A DNA stretch of 64,000 nt from Sediminibacterium sp. Gen4 (lineage in GTDB: Bacteria > Bacteroidota > Bacteroidia > Chitinophagales > Chitinophagaceae): the NCBI GenBank assembly GCA_013391385.1, contig JACBFI010000007.1:55771-119770 (forward strand), read 5' to 3'. Positions within the stretch are counted from its first letter, which is position 1; each line of letters opens with the position of its first letter. Both the position numbers and the translations under genes were made by a program. Shown here one piece after another: positions 53,626 through 61,761 of this stretch. Under the pieces are notes generated by a model. It did no database searches, was not told where the DNA came from, and was given only the letters and a program-made list of their open reading frames with translations.

Positions 53626-54732
53626 ATGCCAGCAGTTAGCACAGATCGGGCAGTTCGCAGAAAGGTTAAACAAATTGCCGGACTCAGACGCAGTAAAAAA
53701 AGCAAAATTGCGTGCGGTACCTGTGGACCAGTTGCCCCTGATTTTTTAAGGCAGCAGTTCTTACCGATAACATTCAATAAGACCTCCAACGCTCAGAATT
53801 GGGAAAAGATTGAAAAGATGTTTTTTGCTTCCGTAAAACATTTATGCACCTTGCATAAAATTAATTTTATAAACGACCCTGATCTTTCTTTCCCAATGAA
53901 CATTGCGGTTGCTTACCGCTTCTTAAAAAAAGAACTGGGAACCATTGATTCTTCGCTATACCTGTTGATCACGGAGAACAGGAATAAGACTACACTTGCC
54001 ACCATTAAGTCACTGCACAAAGATTACGACCTGTTTTATGTGCCGTTAAACGCACTGGATGAATTGCACCGTGATAAGAACAAAGGCTGCTTTGATCTTG
54101 TGCTTTCAGTATTTGGTTATCTCAACCAACATGTCCGGTTGCCTTTGCTATGTGAAAACGATTACCTGAGTGGATGCTATGAGGCAATAACGGAGTGGGC
54201 AACCAATGCAGACAATGAACTGGAAGAAGCAGAGTACAACCGCTATCGTACCGATTTAAAAGCTATGCATAAAAAGATCAGCATTCTTGAAAAAGCGGTG
54301 CTTAATTCTTCCCATTTGGCTGCATTTAAAAAAAGGCTGAATGCATTTAAACCCTTTGGCAATACTGAAAGAAGATTAAAGGTGGTTGCTCGGAAATTTT
54401 ATTCGCTTTACCAAGAGTTCCCAAACAGAAGTTTTCACAAAAATATTCATTGTGAACACCTGGAAGAAGAGGAAGGTGAACGAGGATATCCTGATCATTA
54501 TTTTAGCTTTTTCTGGGACGACCATTGCTGGATCCACGACCACCTGGTGGAATACGTGAATTGCGACTTGCAGGAACGCTTAGAATTTGAAGTACCGGTA
54601 TCAGTTCAATATTTTGACAGGAAGCAAACTTCGGTTACGCACGCATTTCCATTTGAGAACAAATTACTCACCCTGATGGACGAACTCTGCGCCGTCTTAT
54701 ATCGTTTTAATTATGAAAAACATCACGACTGA
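53626..54732 (+). CDS. PRTRC cassette protein, F-position
   Basis: A 368-residue cytoplasmic protein with a basic N-terminus (DRAVRRKVKQIAGLRRSKKS) followed by the Cys pair in ACGTCGP. A helical body and an acidic His-rich segment near the end come next (SFHKNIHCEHLEEEEGERGY, DHCWIHDHLVEYVN). Its place between proteins C and B, and its size, suggest the PRTRC F equivalent, but I cannot confirm family membership by motif. It overlaps the next gene by 20 bases. Confidence 0.55.
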   Translation: MPAVSTDRAVRRKVKQIAGLRRSKKSKIACGTCGPVAPDFLRQQFLPITFNKTSNAQNWEKIEKMFFASVKHLCTLHKINFINDPDLSFPMNIAVAYRFLKKELGTIDSSLYLLITENRNKTTLATIKSLHKDYDLFYVPLNALDELHRDKNKGCFDLVLSVFGYLNQHVRLPLLCENDYLSGCYEAITEWATNADNELEEAEYNRYRTDLKAMHKKISILEKAVLNSSHLAAFKKRLNAFKPFGNTERRLKVVARKFYSLYQEFPNRSFHKNIHCEHLEEEEGERGYPDHYFSFFWDDHCWIHDHLVEYVNCDLQERLEFEVPVSVQYFDRKQTSVTHAFPFENKLLTLMDELCAVLYRFNYEKHHD

Positions 54733-55429
54733 TTTTACAAACATGCACCATCCTTACAAGGGACTGGTAGTTTACCGATCGGTAGAAGAAGCACCGGATT
54801 ATTATGTGGAAGCCTATGACTTCAACGATGCTGGAAAGATGGTCAACCCACATCCACTGTCCTTGCAGGAAAGCCGGCAACTGGCGGCCACCTTACAGAC
54901 TTCGTCAGAATTATCGGATAGTTACCTGCAATGCCGTGAGTTAATGCCTGCTAAACTCTTGTACACGCGTCAGGGTACCAACGGATTTGCAATCTGGTAC
55001 ACGCCTGCCATAACGCATTTTTTAGCATTTACACCGGACTTAAAAATACCGGATGGCGAATACCCGGTACCACCGATGCTATGGAAAGCATCCCGCACCG
55101 GTGTAACTGTGTTTGCGCTTACGAAAAATGAAACGCCGACCTTAAAAACTACGCTTTTTAAGGCTCCATTTTTCAATGTACATGACGATGGTAATGTCTG
55201 TATGGGAACGGTGGATATCGATATTGACCCACATACCCACTTGGAAGCATTTATGAGCAAATGGGAAGAGTATTTTTTCAATTCCAGGTTCTCCCATGTC
55301 CTGGGTGGTAAAAGCCCGGTAAAAGGCAACATCATTCAGCTCTGGCAATCCCTGAAAGATTCGCGCAGAAAATTTCCTGTTAGTTGTCTTCTAAAACATT
55401 CACTCACCCTTAAAAAACTGATCGCATGA
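54713..55429 (+). CDS. PRTRC system protein B
   Basis: A 238-residue protein. The central segments LTKNETPTLKTTLFKAPFFN and VCMGTVDIDIDPHTHLEAFM, and the later WEEYFFNSRFSHVLGGKSPV, are the PRTRC B pattern. It overlaps the ThiF gene by 4 bases (ATGA) and the upstream gene by 20. The fold suggests an E2-like partner for the ThiF E1-like enzyme, as proposed for such cassettes. Confidence 0.85.
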   Translation: MKNITTDFTNMHHPYKGLVVYRSVEEAPDYYVEAYDFNDAGKMVNPHPLSLQESRQLAATLQTSSELSDSYLQCRELMPAKLLYTRQGTNGFAIWYTPAITHFLAFTPDLKIPDGEYPVPPMLWKASRTGVTVFALTKNETPTLKTTLFKAPFFNVHDDGNVCMGTVDIDIDPHTHLEAFMSKWEEYFFNSRFSHVLGGKSPVKGNIIQLWQSLKDSRRKFPVSCLLKHSLTLKKLIA

Positions 55430-56235
55430 TTGCCCAAAAAACTGTCGTGCATTTTACGGACAACTACCTGCTGAACCCCACTAATCCAGTAACGGTAAAT
55501 CTTATTGGCGCGGGTGGAACCGGAAGCCAGGTATTGACCGCACTGGCGCGGATGAGTCATTCACTGATCGCACTTGGTCACCCCGGTTTATACGTGCGGT
55601 TATTCGATGATGATGTGATAACAAAAGCCAACCTCGGTAGGCAGCTATTTTCTAAGGCTGAATTGGGGATGCACAAGTCCGCAGCTTTGATTGCGAGGGT
55701 CAACCGGTTCTTTGGCAGTAACTGGAAAAGTGTAGCCTCCAAATATGATTGGCTACCCAATCTGAAAGAGGAATTGTTTGCCAACATCACCATTTCCTGT
55801 GTCGATACAGTGAAGGCAAGGTTTACAATTGCTACTGTATTATCTAAACTGGAAAGGCAGAACAACGGCCCATATAAGCTCATTTACTGGATGGATTTTG
55901 GCAATGCGCAACAGACAGGACAGGTTATTTTTTCTACTGTATATCCGGTAAAGCAACCCGCTTCACAGATGTACGAAACAGTAAGCTCTTTGCCTTCTGT
56001 AACCAAACTTTTCCGCAAACAATTGAACGACGTGCAAGAAGATGATCAGCCCAGTTGTTCGATGAGCGAAGCACTTGCCAAACAGGATCTGTTTATCAAC
56101 ACCTCTATAAGTGCTTTGGGTTCATCTCTTCTGTGGAATTTATTCAGGGAAGGAATGACATTTTACCGTGGCTTTTTCTTGAATTTAAAACAGTTCTCTT
56201 CTAATCCAATTCCCATCACTACTTCCAAAACCTAA
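55426..56235 (+). CDS. PRTRC system ThiF-family protein (E1-like)
   Basis: A 269-residue protein with the E1/ThiF Rossmann motif VNLIGAGGTGSQVLTALARM, the acidic D-D pair YVRLFDDDVITKANLGRQLF, and SCVDTVKARFT. ThiF/E1 enzymes adenylate the C-terminus of ubiquitin-like proteins, but no ubiquitin-like partner is seen here. It is the last core gene of the cassette, followed after 3 bases by a 65-residue protein. Confidence 0.88.
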   Translation: MIAQKTVVHFTDNYLLNPTNPVTVNLIGAGGTGSQVLTALARMSHSLIALGHPGLYVRLFDDDVITKANLGRQLFSKAELGMHKSAALIARVNRFFGSNWKSVASKYDWLPNLKEELFANITISCVDTVKARFTIATVLSKLERQNNGPYKLIYWMDFGNAQQTGQVIFSTVYPVKQPASQMYETVSSLPSVTKLFRKQLNDVQEDDQPSCSMSEALAKQDLFINTSISALGSSLLWNLFREGMTFYRGFFLNLKQFSSNPIPITTSKT

Positions 56236-56238
56236 GCC

Positions 56239-56436
56239 ATGCAAAACCTATTATTCATGACCATGGAAGTCGATCCGAATGACCCGCCACAAGATGGACC
56301 ATTTTATGTCATAGAACGGTTCCACGAACCGCAATTTGTTGTGGATGAAAAGGGTAATATAAAGTCCTTTGTTACTTACCCTGAAGCACTCGCAGAAGCA
56401 AGAGATTGCCAGAATGGCTATGTGATTGCTTTTTAG
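56239..56436 (+). CDS. Small protein following PRTRC ThiF
   Basis: A 65-residue acidic protein (VDPNDPPQDGPFYVIERFHE, then FVTYPEALAEARDCQNGYVI). It starts 3 bases after ThiF and looks like a real end-of-operon gene. The pattern FVTYPEALAEA resembles small beta-alpha domains but no family is recognised. Confidence 0.6.
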   Translation: MQNLLFMTMEVDPNDPPQDGPFYVIERFHEPQFVVDEKGNIKSFVTYPEALAEARDCQNGYVIAF

Positions 56437-56699
56437 ATTCTATAAGTTGTATTTAGCTTCACAATCGCCGATCTTTATTTACACTCACTTGCCTAAAATA
56501 AAGGCAAGCCGCGCAGGATATTTCTACCCTTTCTACATTTACATTGTAATTCCGATAGAACCTGAAAAAAGGTCGCCGGGTGTTTCCGCATGGTAGCCGA
56601 CTTATCGCCGGCTGCAAGATGTACAAACGTAATACGTTTGGGATCATTTGACACTCACTCGGAACTCGTTCGTGTTGTGATTGACTGAAAACAAAAGTG
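56437..56699. other. Candidate origin of transfer (oriT) region
   Basis: This 260-base gap directly precedes mobC and the relaxase, the usual place of oriT. It holds inverted repeats CTTGCCT/AGGCAAG (56488-56508) and CAAACGTA/TACGTTTG with one base between (56624-56640), a direct repeat ACACTCACT (56481 and 56651) and two CGCCGG motifs. No nick-site consensus is identifiable by eye. Confidence 0.5.
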
Positions 56700-57095
56700 A
56701 TGGACAAGGAAAAACGAATGATTCGAAACAAGATCATTACACTTCGCATGAATGAGGATGAGTTTTCAACCCTGGTCAAAAACCGCCAAAAGACCACTGA
56801 GAAAACAAACAGTAATTACTTACGCAAACTTGCCCTTCACAAAGCCGTAACCGTCAAAACCAGAAACACATCAATGGATGAGCTTTCCGCAGAATTGATC
56901 ATACTGCGAAAAGAAATCAATCACATCGGCCATAATTTGAACCAGGCAGTCCATAAGCTACATACGCTGGATAAAATCCCTGAATTCCGTGTCTGGGTTA
57001 CAGTTTATGAAAAGACAAGGCAGGATGTTTTATCAGTGACAGTAAAACTTTGTACTGAAATTCAAAAATGGTCAGACCAATGGTTGCAAGGATAA
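56700..57095 (+). CDS. mobC: MobC-like mobilization protein
   Basis: Start chosen at the ATG at 56700. The protein of about 131 residues has an N-terminal DNA-binding ribbon-helix-helix-like part (RNKIITLRMNEDEFSTLVKN). The MobC helical domain follows (AELIILRKEINHIGHNLNQA). MobC helps the relaxase open DNA at oriT. It overlaps the relaxase gene by 28 bases. Confidence 0.85.
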   Translation: MDKEKRMIRNKIITLRMNEDEFSTLVKNRQKTTEKTNSNYLRKLALHKAVTVKTRNTSMDELSAELIILRKEINHIGHNLNQAVHKLHTLDKIPEFRVWVTVYEKTRQDVLSVTVKLCTEIQKWSDQWLQG

Positions 57096-58291
57096 CATTC
57101 CCGGCTTCAATTAGTGAAACACTGAACTACAATGAACACAAAGTTCAAAAAGGGGTAGCCATCTGCGTTGCAGAAAACAATTTTTTATTACCGATCACAG
57201 CCATGAATTTTTACCATAAACTTGATTGGTTCAATCAAAGGAATAAATTGAATGAACGCGCCACTACAAAAACAATGCATGTGTCCCTGAATTTTTCGCC
57301 ATCTGAAAATTTTCCAGTCGACAAGTTAAATTCAATCGCACAGGATTACATGGAACGAATCGGATTTGGCGACCAACCCTATCTCGTTTACCAGCATAAA
57401 GATGCAGGACATCCTCACCTCCATATTGTCGCAACAACAATACGGGGAGATGGTACTCGGATCAATACCCACAACATAGGACGTAATCAATCAGAAATGG
57501 CACGCAAACTGGTAGAGGAAAAACATGGGCTCATAAAGGCGGGGACAACGTCAAATGAACTGGCCTTGGCTGCTCCCATTCAAAACAGGTTGGAATATGG
57601 CAAATCAGAAACCAAACGAAGTATAGCCAATGTGCTGAAGCAGACCATCAATCTTTATAATTATGTTTCGCTGGCGCAGTTCAACGCGATATTGTCCAAG
57701 TTCGGTGTAAAAGCAGATCGGGGCAAGGAAGGGAGCTTTACACACCGAAAAAATGGCCTTCTGTACCGGATGATCGATAAAGACGGGCAAGCCATCGGAA
57801 TACCCATAAAAGCCAGCTCCATTGCGGGCAAACCTACCCTCGCCTATCTGGAGAATCGTTTTACCCTCAATGAAACCAATCGGGATGTTTTAAAACTGCA
57901 GCTCAAAAACAGCCTTGACAATTGCCTGATGCAGAGACCTACATCCCTTGACAAAATGATCCAATTTCTAAGCAGCCAATCCGTCCAAACGGTTCTGCGA
58001 CAAAATGCAGAAGGAAGAATCTACGGTATCACATTTGTCGACCATAAAAACAGAAGTGTTTTCAATGGCTCAGAATTAGGCAAAGAATATAGTATAGTAG
58101 GCTTGGCTAAAAAACTGAAAACAGAGAAACAAAAAGTCATAAAGTTGATCCATACAGAACAAAAAAATGCAGAGAAAAGTGCGCAACAAATGGAAGGCCT
58201 GGTCAATGACCTACTTCAGACAGAACCTGGAACTCAGCATATCCCCTTCCAACTAAAGAAAAAGAAACGAAAAAAACAAAGAGGCATATAA
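57068..58291 (+). CDS. mobA: HUH-type relaxase/mobilization nuclease
   Basis: A 407-residue protein whose N-terminal domain carries the metal site HKDAGHPHLHIVAT (H110, then H115, H117 and H119) and an early tyrosine in ETLNYNEHK (Y21), which is the probable nucleophile. This is the Bacteroidota MobA/VirD2-like relaxase family. The C-terminus is basic (LKKKKRKKQRG). It nicks oriT and carries the transferred strand. It could start at the first or fifth codon. The coupling protein follows after 16 bases. Confidence 0.88.
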   Translation: MVRPMVARITFPASISETLNYNEHKVQKGVAICVAENNFLLPITAMNFYHKLDWFNQRNKLNERATTKTMHVSLNFSPSENFPVDKLNSIAQDYMERIGFGDQPYLVYQHKDAGHPHLHIVATTIRGDGTRINTHNIGRNQSEMARKLVEEKHGLIKAGTTSNELALAAPIQNRLEYGKSETKRSIANVLKQTINLYNYVSLAQFNAILSKFGVKADRGKEGSFTHRKNGLLYRMIDKDGQAIGIPIKASSIAGKPTLAYLENRFTLNETNRDVLKLQLKNSLDNCLMQRPTSLDKMIQFLSSQSVQTVLRQNAEGRIYGITFVDHKNRSVFNGSELGKEYSIVGLAKKLKTEKQKVIKLIHTEQKNAEKSAQQMEGLVNDLLQTEPGTQHIPFQLKKKKRKKQRGI

Positions 58292-58307
58292 GTAAATCTA
58301 TTGAGCA

Positions 58308-60269
58308 ATGGGAACAGGTGAGAATGAACAGGGTTTGCGAAAAATAGTGGACTTAAGCAGGTGGCTTTCCGTTGGCCTTCTGCTGATGCATTTTTATTAC
58401 AGTTGTTATGCTGCCTTTGCAAATTGTGGTGTGCGTTCCTATTTATCAGACCATGTGTTACAGTCCATCGCAAAAACAAGGGTGTTCGAAAGCACCCTGA
58501 AAATCAAGTCGCTTATCTTAGTTCTCTTACTCATTTCCTTTCTGGGAGCAAAAGGTAAAAAAGACCAGGAGTACAAATTAAGTGCAATTATCAGGTGGAT
58601 TATTTGTGGCTTACTGTTGTTCTACCTCAGCAACTTTCTTCTCTTATCAAATTTGAGTATGGTTACTATTGCCGCCTCTTATATCCTTACCTGTAGCACT
58701 GGATTTGGATTATTGGTATTTACAGGTGCCCGGTTGAGCCGCTTGCTCTTTGACAATTTGAAGCAGGATATTTTTAATGAAGAAAATGAAACATTTCCGC
58801 AGGAAGAGGTTCCGCATGTCAATGAATATTCAATCAACTTCACTGCACAATACCGGTTAAAAAATAAAGTTCGTAAATCCACAATATCCTTCCCCAATCC
58901 TTTCCGTGGACTTTTGGTAACAGGCAGTCCGGGTGCAGGTAAATCATGGTTTGTGATCCTTCCCATGATTCGCCAGTTGATCTCGAAGGGGTACACCATG
59001 TTCATTTACGACTTTAAATATGATGACTTGTCAAAAGCTGCTTATAACTGGTTGTTACAAAACACCTCAGCGTATAAAACGCCACCTGCATTCTACGCCA
59101 TCAATTTTGATAACCTCGCCTGCTCGCACAGATGCAACCCCTTGGATCCAGATTCCATGTTTGATATCACCGATGCCACTGAATCAGCCAGAACAATTTT
59201 ACTGGGCCTCAATACCCAATGGATTAAAAAACAGGGAGATTTCTTTGTAGAATCTCCGATCAACTTTGTAACAGCCATTATCTGGTTTTTAAGAAAGTAT
59301 GAAGATGGAGTATACTGTACCCTACCCCATGTGATTGAACTAATGCAGGTGGAATATGATACACTGTTCCCTGTTCTAAATGCTGAACCGGAAATTGAAG
59401 TATTTGTCAATCCCTTTATCACGGCATTCCAAAACGATGCAATGGAACAATTAGAAGGTCAGGTAGCTTCCGCCAAAATCGGAATGGCCAGACTTGCCTC
59501 CCCCCAACTTTACTGGGTGCTCTCTGGTAATGACTTCACCCTCGATATCAATTCGCCCTGGCAACCAAAAATCGTCTGCGTGGGCAACAACCCCGACAAG
59601 CGTTCCATTTATGGAGCCGTCCTCTCCCTCTACGCCTCCCGCCTCATTAAAATCGTAAACAGAAAGGATAAGCTCAAAAGTGCCTTGGTTTTTGACGAAT
59701 TCCCTACCATCTTTTTCAATGACATTGATGGGCATATCGCAACTGCCAGGAGTAACAAAGTAGCCACCATACTTGCCGCTCAGGATTTTTCTCAGCTAAA
59801 GAAGGATTATGGTAAAGATCAGGCTGATGTAATCACCAATATTTGCGGGAATATAATTTCAGGTCAGGTAACCGGAGAAACCGCTCGATTATTATCAGAA
59901 CGGTTTGGTAAGATTGTCCAGTTGCGACAAAGTATGAGTATCAATAGTAATGATACCAGCATTAGCAAATCCTGGCAAATGGATAATGCCATACCCGCCT
60001 CCAAAATTGCCACCCTCTCCTCCGGTGAATTTGTAGGAATGGTAGCAGATAATCCTGATGATAAGATTAAGCTGAAAATGTTTCACGCAGAAATCCTACA
60101 GGATACCGAGGCAATCAACAGGGAGATGAGAGACTTTAAGGAAATCCCGCCTGTTTATAGTATTTCACAACAGGATATTCAGGATAATTTCTACCAGATC
60201 AAACTTGATATCCGGAGATTAATTGAAAATGTTGTTGCGAAACTTGAACATGAGTCTCAAACTCGTTAA
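58308..60269 (+). CDS. traG: Type IV coupling protein (VirD4/TraG family)
   Basis: A 653-residue membrane ATPase. Four hydrophobic segments in the first 140 residues are followed by Walker A TGSPGAGKS (205-213), FIYDFKYDDLS, and Walker B/motif LVFDEFPTIFFNDIDGHI, then ATILAAQDFSQLKKDYG. Coupling proteins hand the relaxosome to a conjugative channel. Channel (mating-pair) genes are not in the window, so the element is mobilizable or its transfer genes lie outside. It ends the mobilization block. Confidence 0.9.
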   Translation: MGTGENEQGLRKIVDLSRWLSVGLLLMHFYYSCYAAFANCGVRSYLSDHVLQSIAKTRVFESTLKIKSLILVLLLISFLGAKGKKDQEYKLSAIIRWIICGLLLFYLSNFLLLSNLSMVTIAASYILTCSTGFGLLVFTGARLSRLLFDNLKQDIFNEENETFPQEEVPHVNEYSINFTAQYRLKNKVRKSTISFPNPFRGLLVTGSPGAGKSWFVILPMIRQLISKGYTMFIYDFKYDDLSKAAYNWLLQNTSAYKTPPAFYAINFDNLACSHRCNPLDPDSMFDITDATESARTILLGLNTQWIKKQGDFFVESPINFVTAIIWFLRKYEDGVYCTLPHVIELMQVEYDTLFPVLNAEPEIEVFVNPFITAFQNDAMEQLEGQVASAKIGMARLASPQLYWVLSGNDFTLDINSPWQPKIVCVGNNPDKRSIYGAVLSLYASRLIKIVNRKDKLKSALVFDEFPTIFFNDIDGHIATARSNKVATILAAQDFSQLKKDYGKDQADVITNICGNIISGQVTGETARLLSERFGKIVQLRQSMSINSNDTSISKSWQMDNAIPASKIATLSSGEFVGMVADNPDDKIKLKMFHAEILQDTEAINREMRDFKEIPPVYSISQQDIQDNFYQIKLDIRRLIENVVAKLEHESQTR

Positions 60270-60308
60270 AAGATAGCCGGGAGTAGATACTTTTGAGATA
60301 CATTTTCC

Positions 60309-60346
60309 TTGTCAAACCCCCTCCGGTTGGTAAGGGGTATTGTCAA
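60309..60346. terminator. Intergenic hairpin B
   Basis: The sequence AACCCCCTCCGGTTGGTAAG carries a CCCC/GGGG stem and resembles the hairpin at 50286-50324 in its core. It lies 40 bases after the coupling-protein stop codon. The rest of 60270-60595 shows no gene; it is a plain AT-rich stretch that must contain the promoter of the DUF6602 gene. Confidence 0.45.
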
Positions 60347-60595
60347 GAAAAATACAAGGATTAGATACATCTTAGCTCTCCTACAATCGAAGCCTATTCA
60401 TCTTGGTGCAGCACCCAAAGCTGCTCCCCCAAAGAGGTAAAATAAGAATTACTCTCACAAATCACACTTACCTTTTGTTCAGTATCGCAAATAATATAGG
60501 TTTCTTTAAGATCTAATCAAGATCAAAGCCAATTGAAAGGCTCCTGTTTTTACACTACTATTTTTTATTATTTTGGCAATTCAAAAACAACCGTA

Positions 60596-61402
60596 ATGTC
60601 CCATCAGAATATTCGTCTTTTCCAAGAATCTATTACGCAAGAACTAAACGTTACACAGAACCGTGTTCGTCATTTAATTGGAGATGCAAACTGGGGTGCT
60701 GAGGGGGGATATAAAGAAGCTATTTTGCGAAAAGTGATTGCTCAATTTCTTCCTGCTAATCTGAAAATCGGTACAGGATTTATATTGGGTAACAACGATC
60801 ATTTACGCGGAACTGAAGGAAGAATATCAACACAACTGGACATAATAATTTATGAAGACAAAACACCCGTTATATTCAGAGAAGGTGATTTTGTGATCTT
60901 AACTGAATCAAGTGTACGTGCGGTAATTGAAGTAAAGGCAAGTATCATAAACTATTCAGCAGAGTCCGCAAATGCATTAAATAATATCATTACAAAATTA
61001 AACAGATTAAGAGATTTTCATGGTTTCAGAGAATTACCAGGGCAACGAAAAAAGTTTATAGGTGTATTTGTTTACAACTACAATGATACGTTTACGGCCA
61101 AAAGGGTTGATGAAGCATTAACTAATTCAAACGGCCTTATAAACCATATTTCTTTAGGACCAACCAATTTTATTAGGTATTGGGAAACTACTGAAGGTCT
61201 ACATCCTCCTGTCAATAACAGAAACGGACGTTGTTATTTGAGATATCAATTAGAAAATTTATCATTCTCCTATTTTATCTCAAACCTGTTGCATATTGTA
61301 TCAGACAATGATCCCGAAGACAGGTATTGGTTCTCATTTCCCATCGCCGGAACCAAAGAAATTCACAGGCTTGAACAAATTGTGAATCTTCCTGTCTTAT
61401 AA
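60596..61402 (+). CDS. DUF6602-type nuclease-like protein
   Basis: Start placed at the ATG at 60596 (MSHQNIRLFQESITQELNVT). The 268-residue protein carries a PD-(D/E)XK-like core: STQLDIIIYED with D82, then VRAVIEVKAS with E112-x-K114. This is the DUF6602 pattern, a family seen in defence and mobile regions. The reading frame stays open after its stop for another 118 codons (see 61403-61759). Its target is unknown. Confidence 0.75.
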   Translation: MSHQNIRLFQESITQELNVTQNRVRHLIGDANWGAEGGYKEAILRKVIAQFLPANLKIGTGFILGNNDHLRGTEGRISTQLDIIIYEDKTPVIFREGDFVILTESSVRAVIEVKASIINYSAESANALNNIITKLNRLRDFHGFRELPGQRKKFIGVFVYNYNDTFTAKRVDEALTNSNGLINHISLGPTNFIRYWETTEGLHPPVNNRNGRCYLRYQLENLSFSYFISNLLHIVSDNDPEDRYWFSFPIAGTKEIHRLEQIVNLPVL

Positions 61403-61759
61403 ATAAACGCACTGAATTCTTTACACAACTATCTCTATGAAACTTATTCTGGAACATGTGAAAAAGAATCGAAAAATCTGCTCAATGATTACAAGCTAAT
61501 TGCGATCCCCAAGCATAAAACGATTATCGGTACAGCGCGAGAAGCATTCATTTCTGGAACAAAATCTACCAGAGTTTATTTCTTATCACTCTGGATAAAT
61601 TTTGATTGTGAAAGTATCTGCTATTTTAAAATTCTTTTAATAGTTACAAACAGTACATTATTTCATTACAAAATGCATAACGAAATTGCTTACAAATGTT
61701 TACTTCAATTTTCTGTAACCCTTTATATTCTCCAAAATGTAGAAAGCACATTTCCATAG
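61403..61759 (+). pseudogene. In-frame open extension downstream of DUF6602
   Basis: Directly after the TAA of the DUF6602 gene the same frame runs 118 codons without a stop to the TAG at 61757. There is no start codon near the beginning, but the first 70 residues look protein-like (NYLYETYSGTCEKESKNLLN, then HKTIIGTAREAFISGTKST). It might be the end of a longer DUF6602 gene cut by a stop mutation, or a 5'-truncated gene. It stops 2 bases before the converging DUF6119 gene. Confidence 0.4.
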
Positions 61760-61761
61760 AA

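Noticed and set aside
56459-56797. 112-residue minus-strand frame over the oriT candidate and mobC start
   Set aside because: Overlaps mobC on the other strand, has no motif, and covers repeats that better explain the region.
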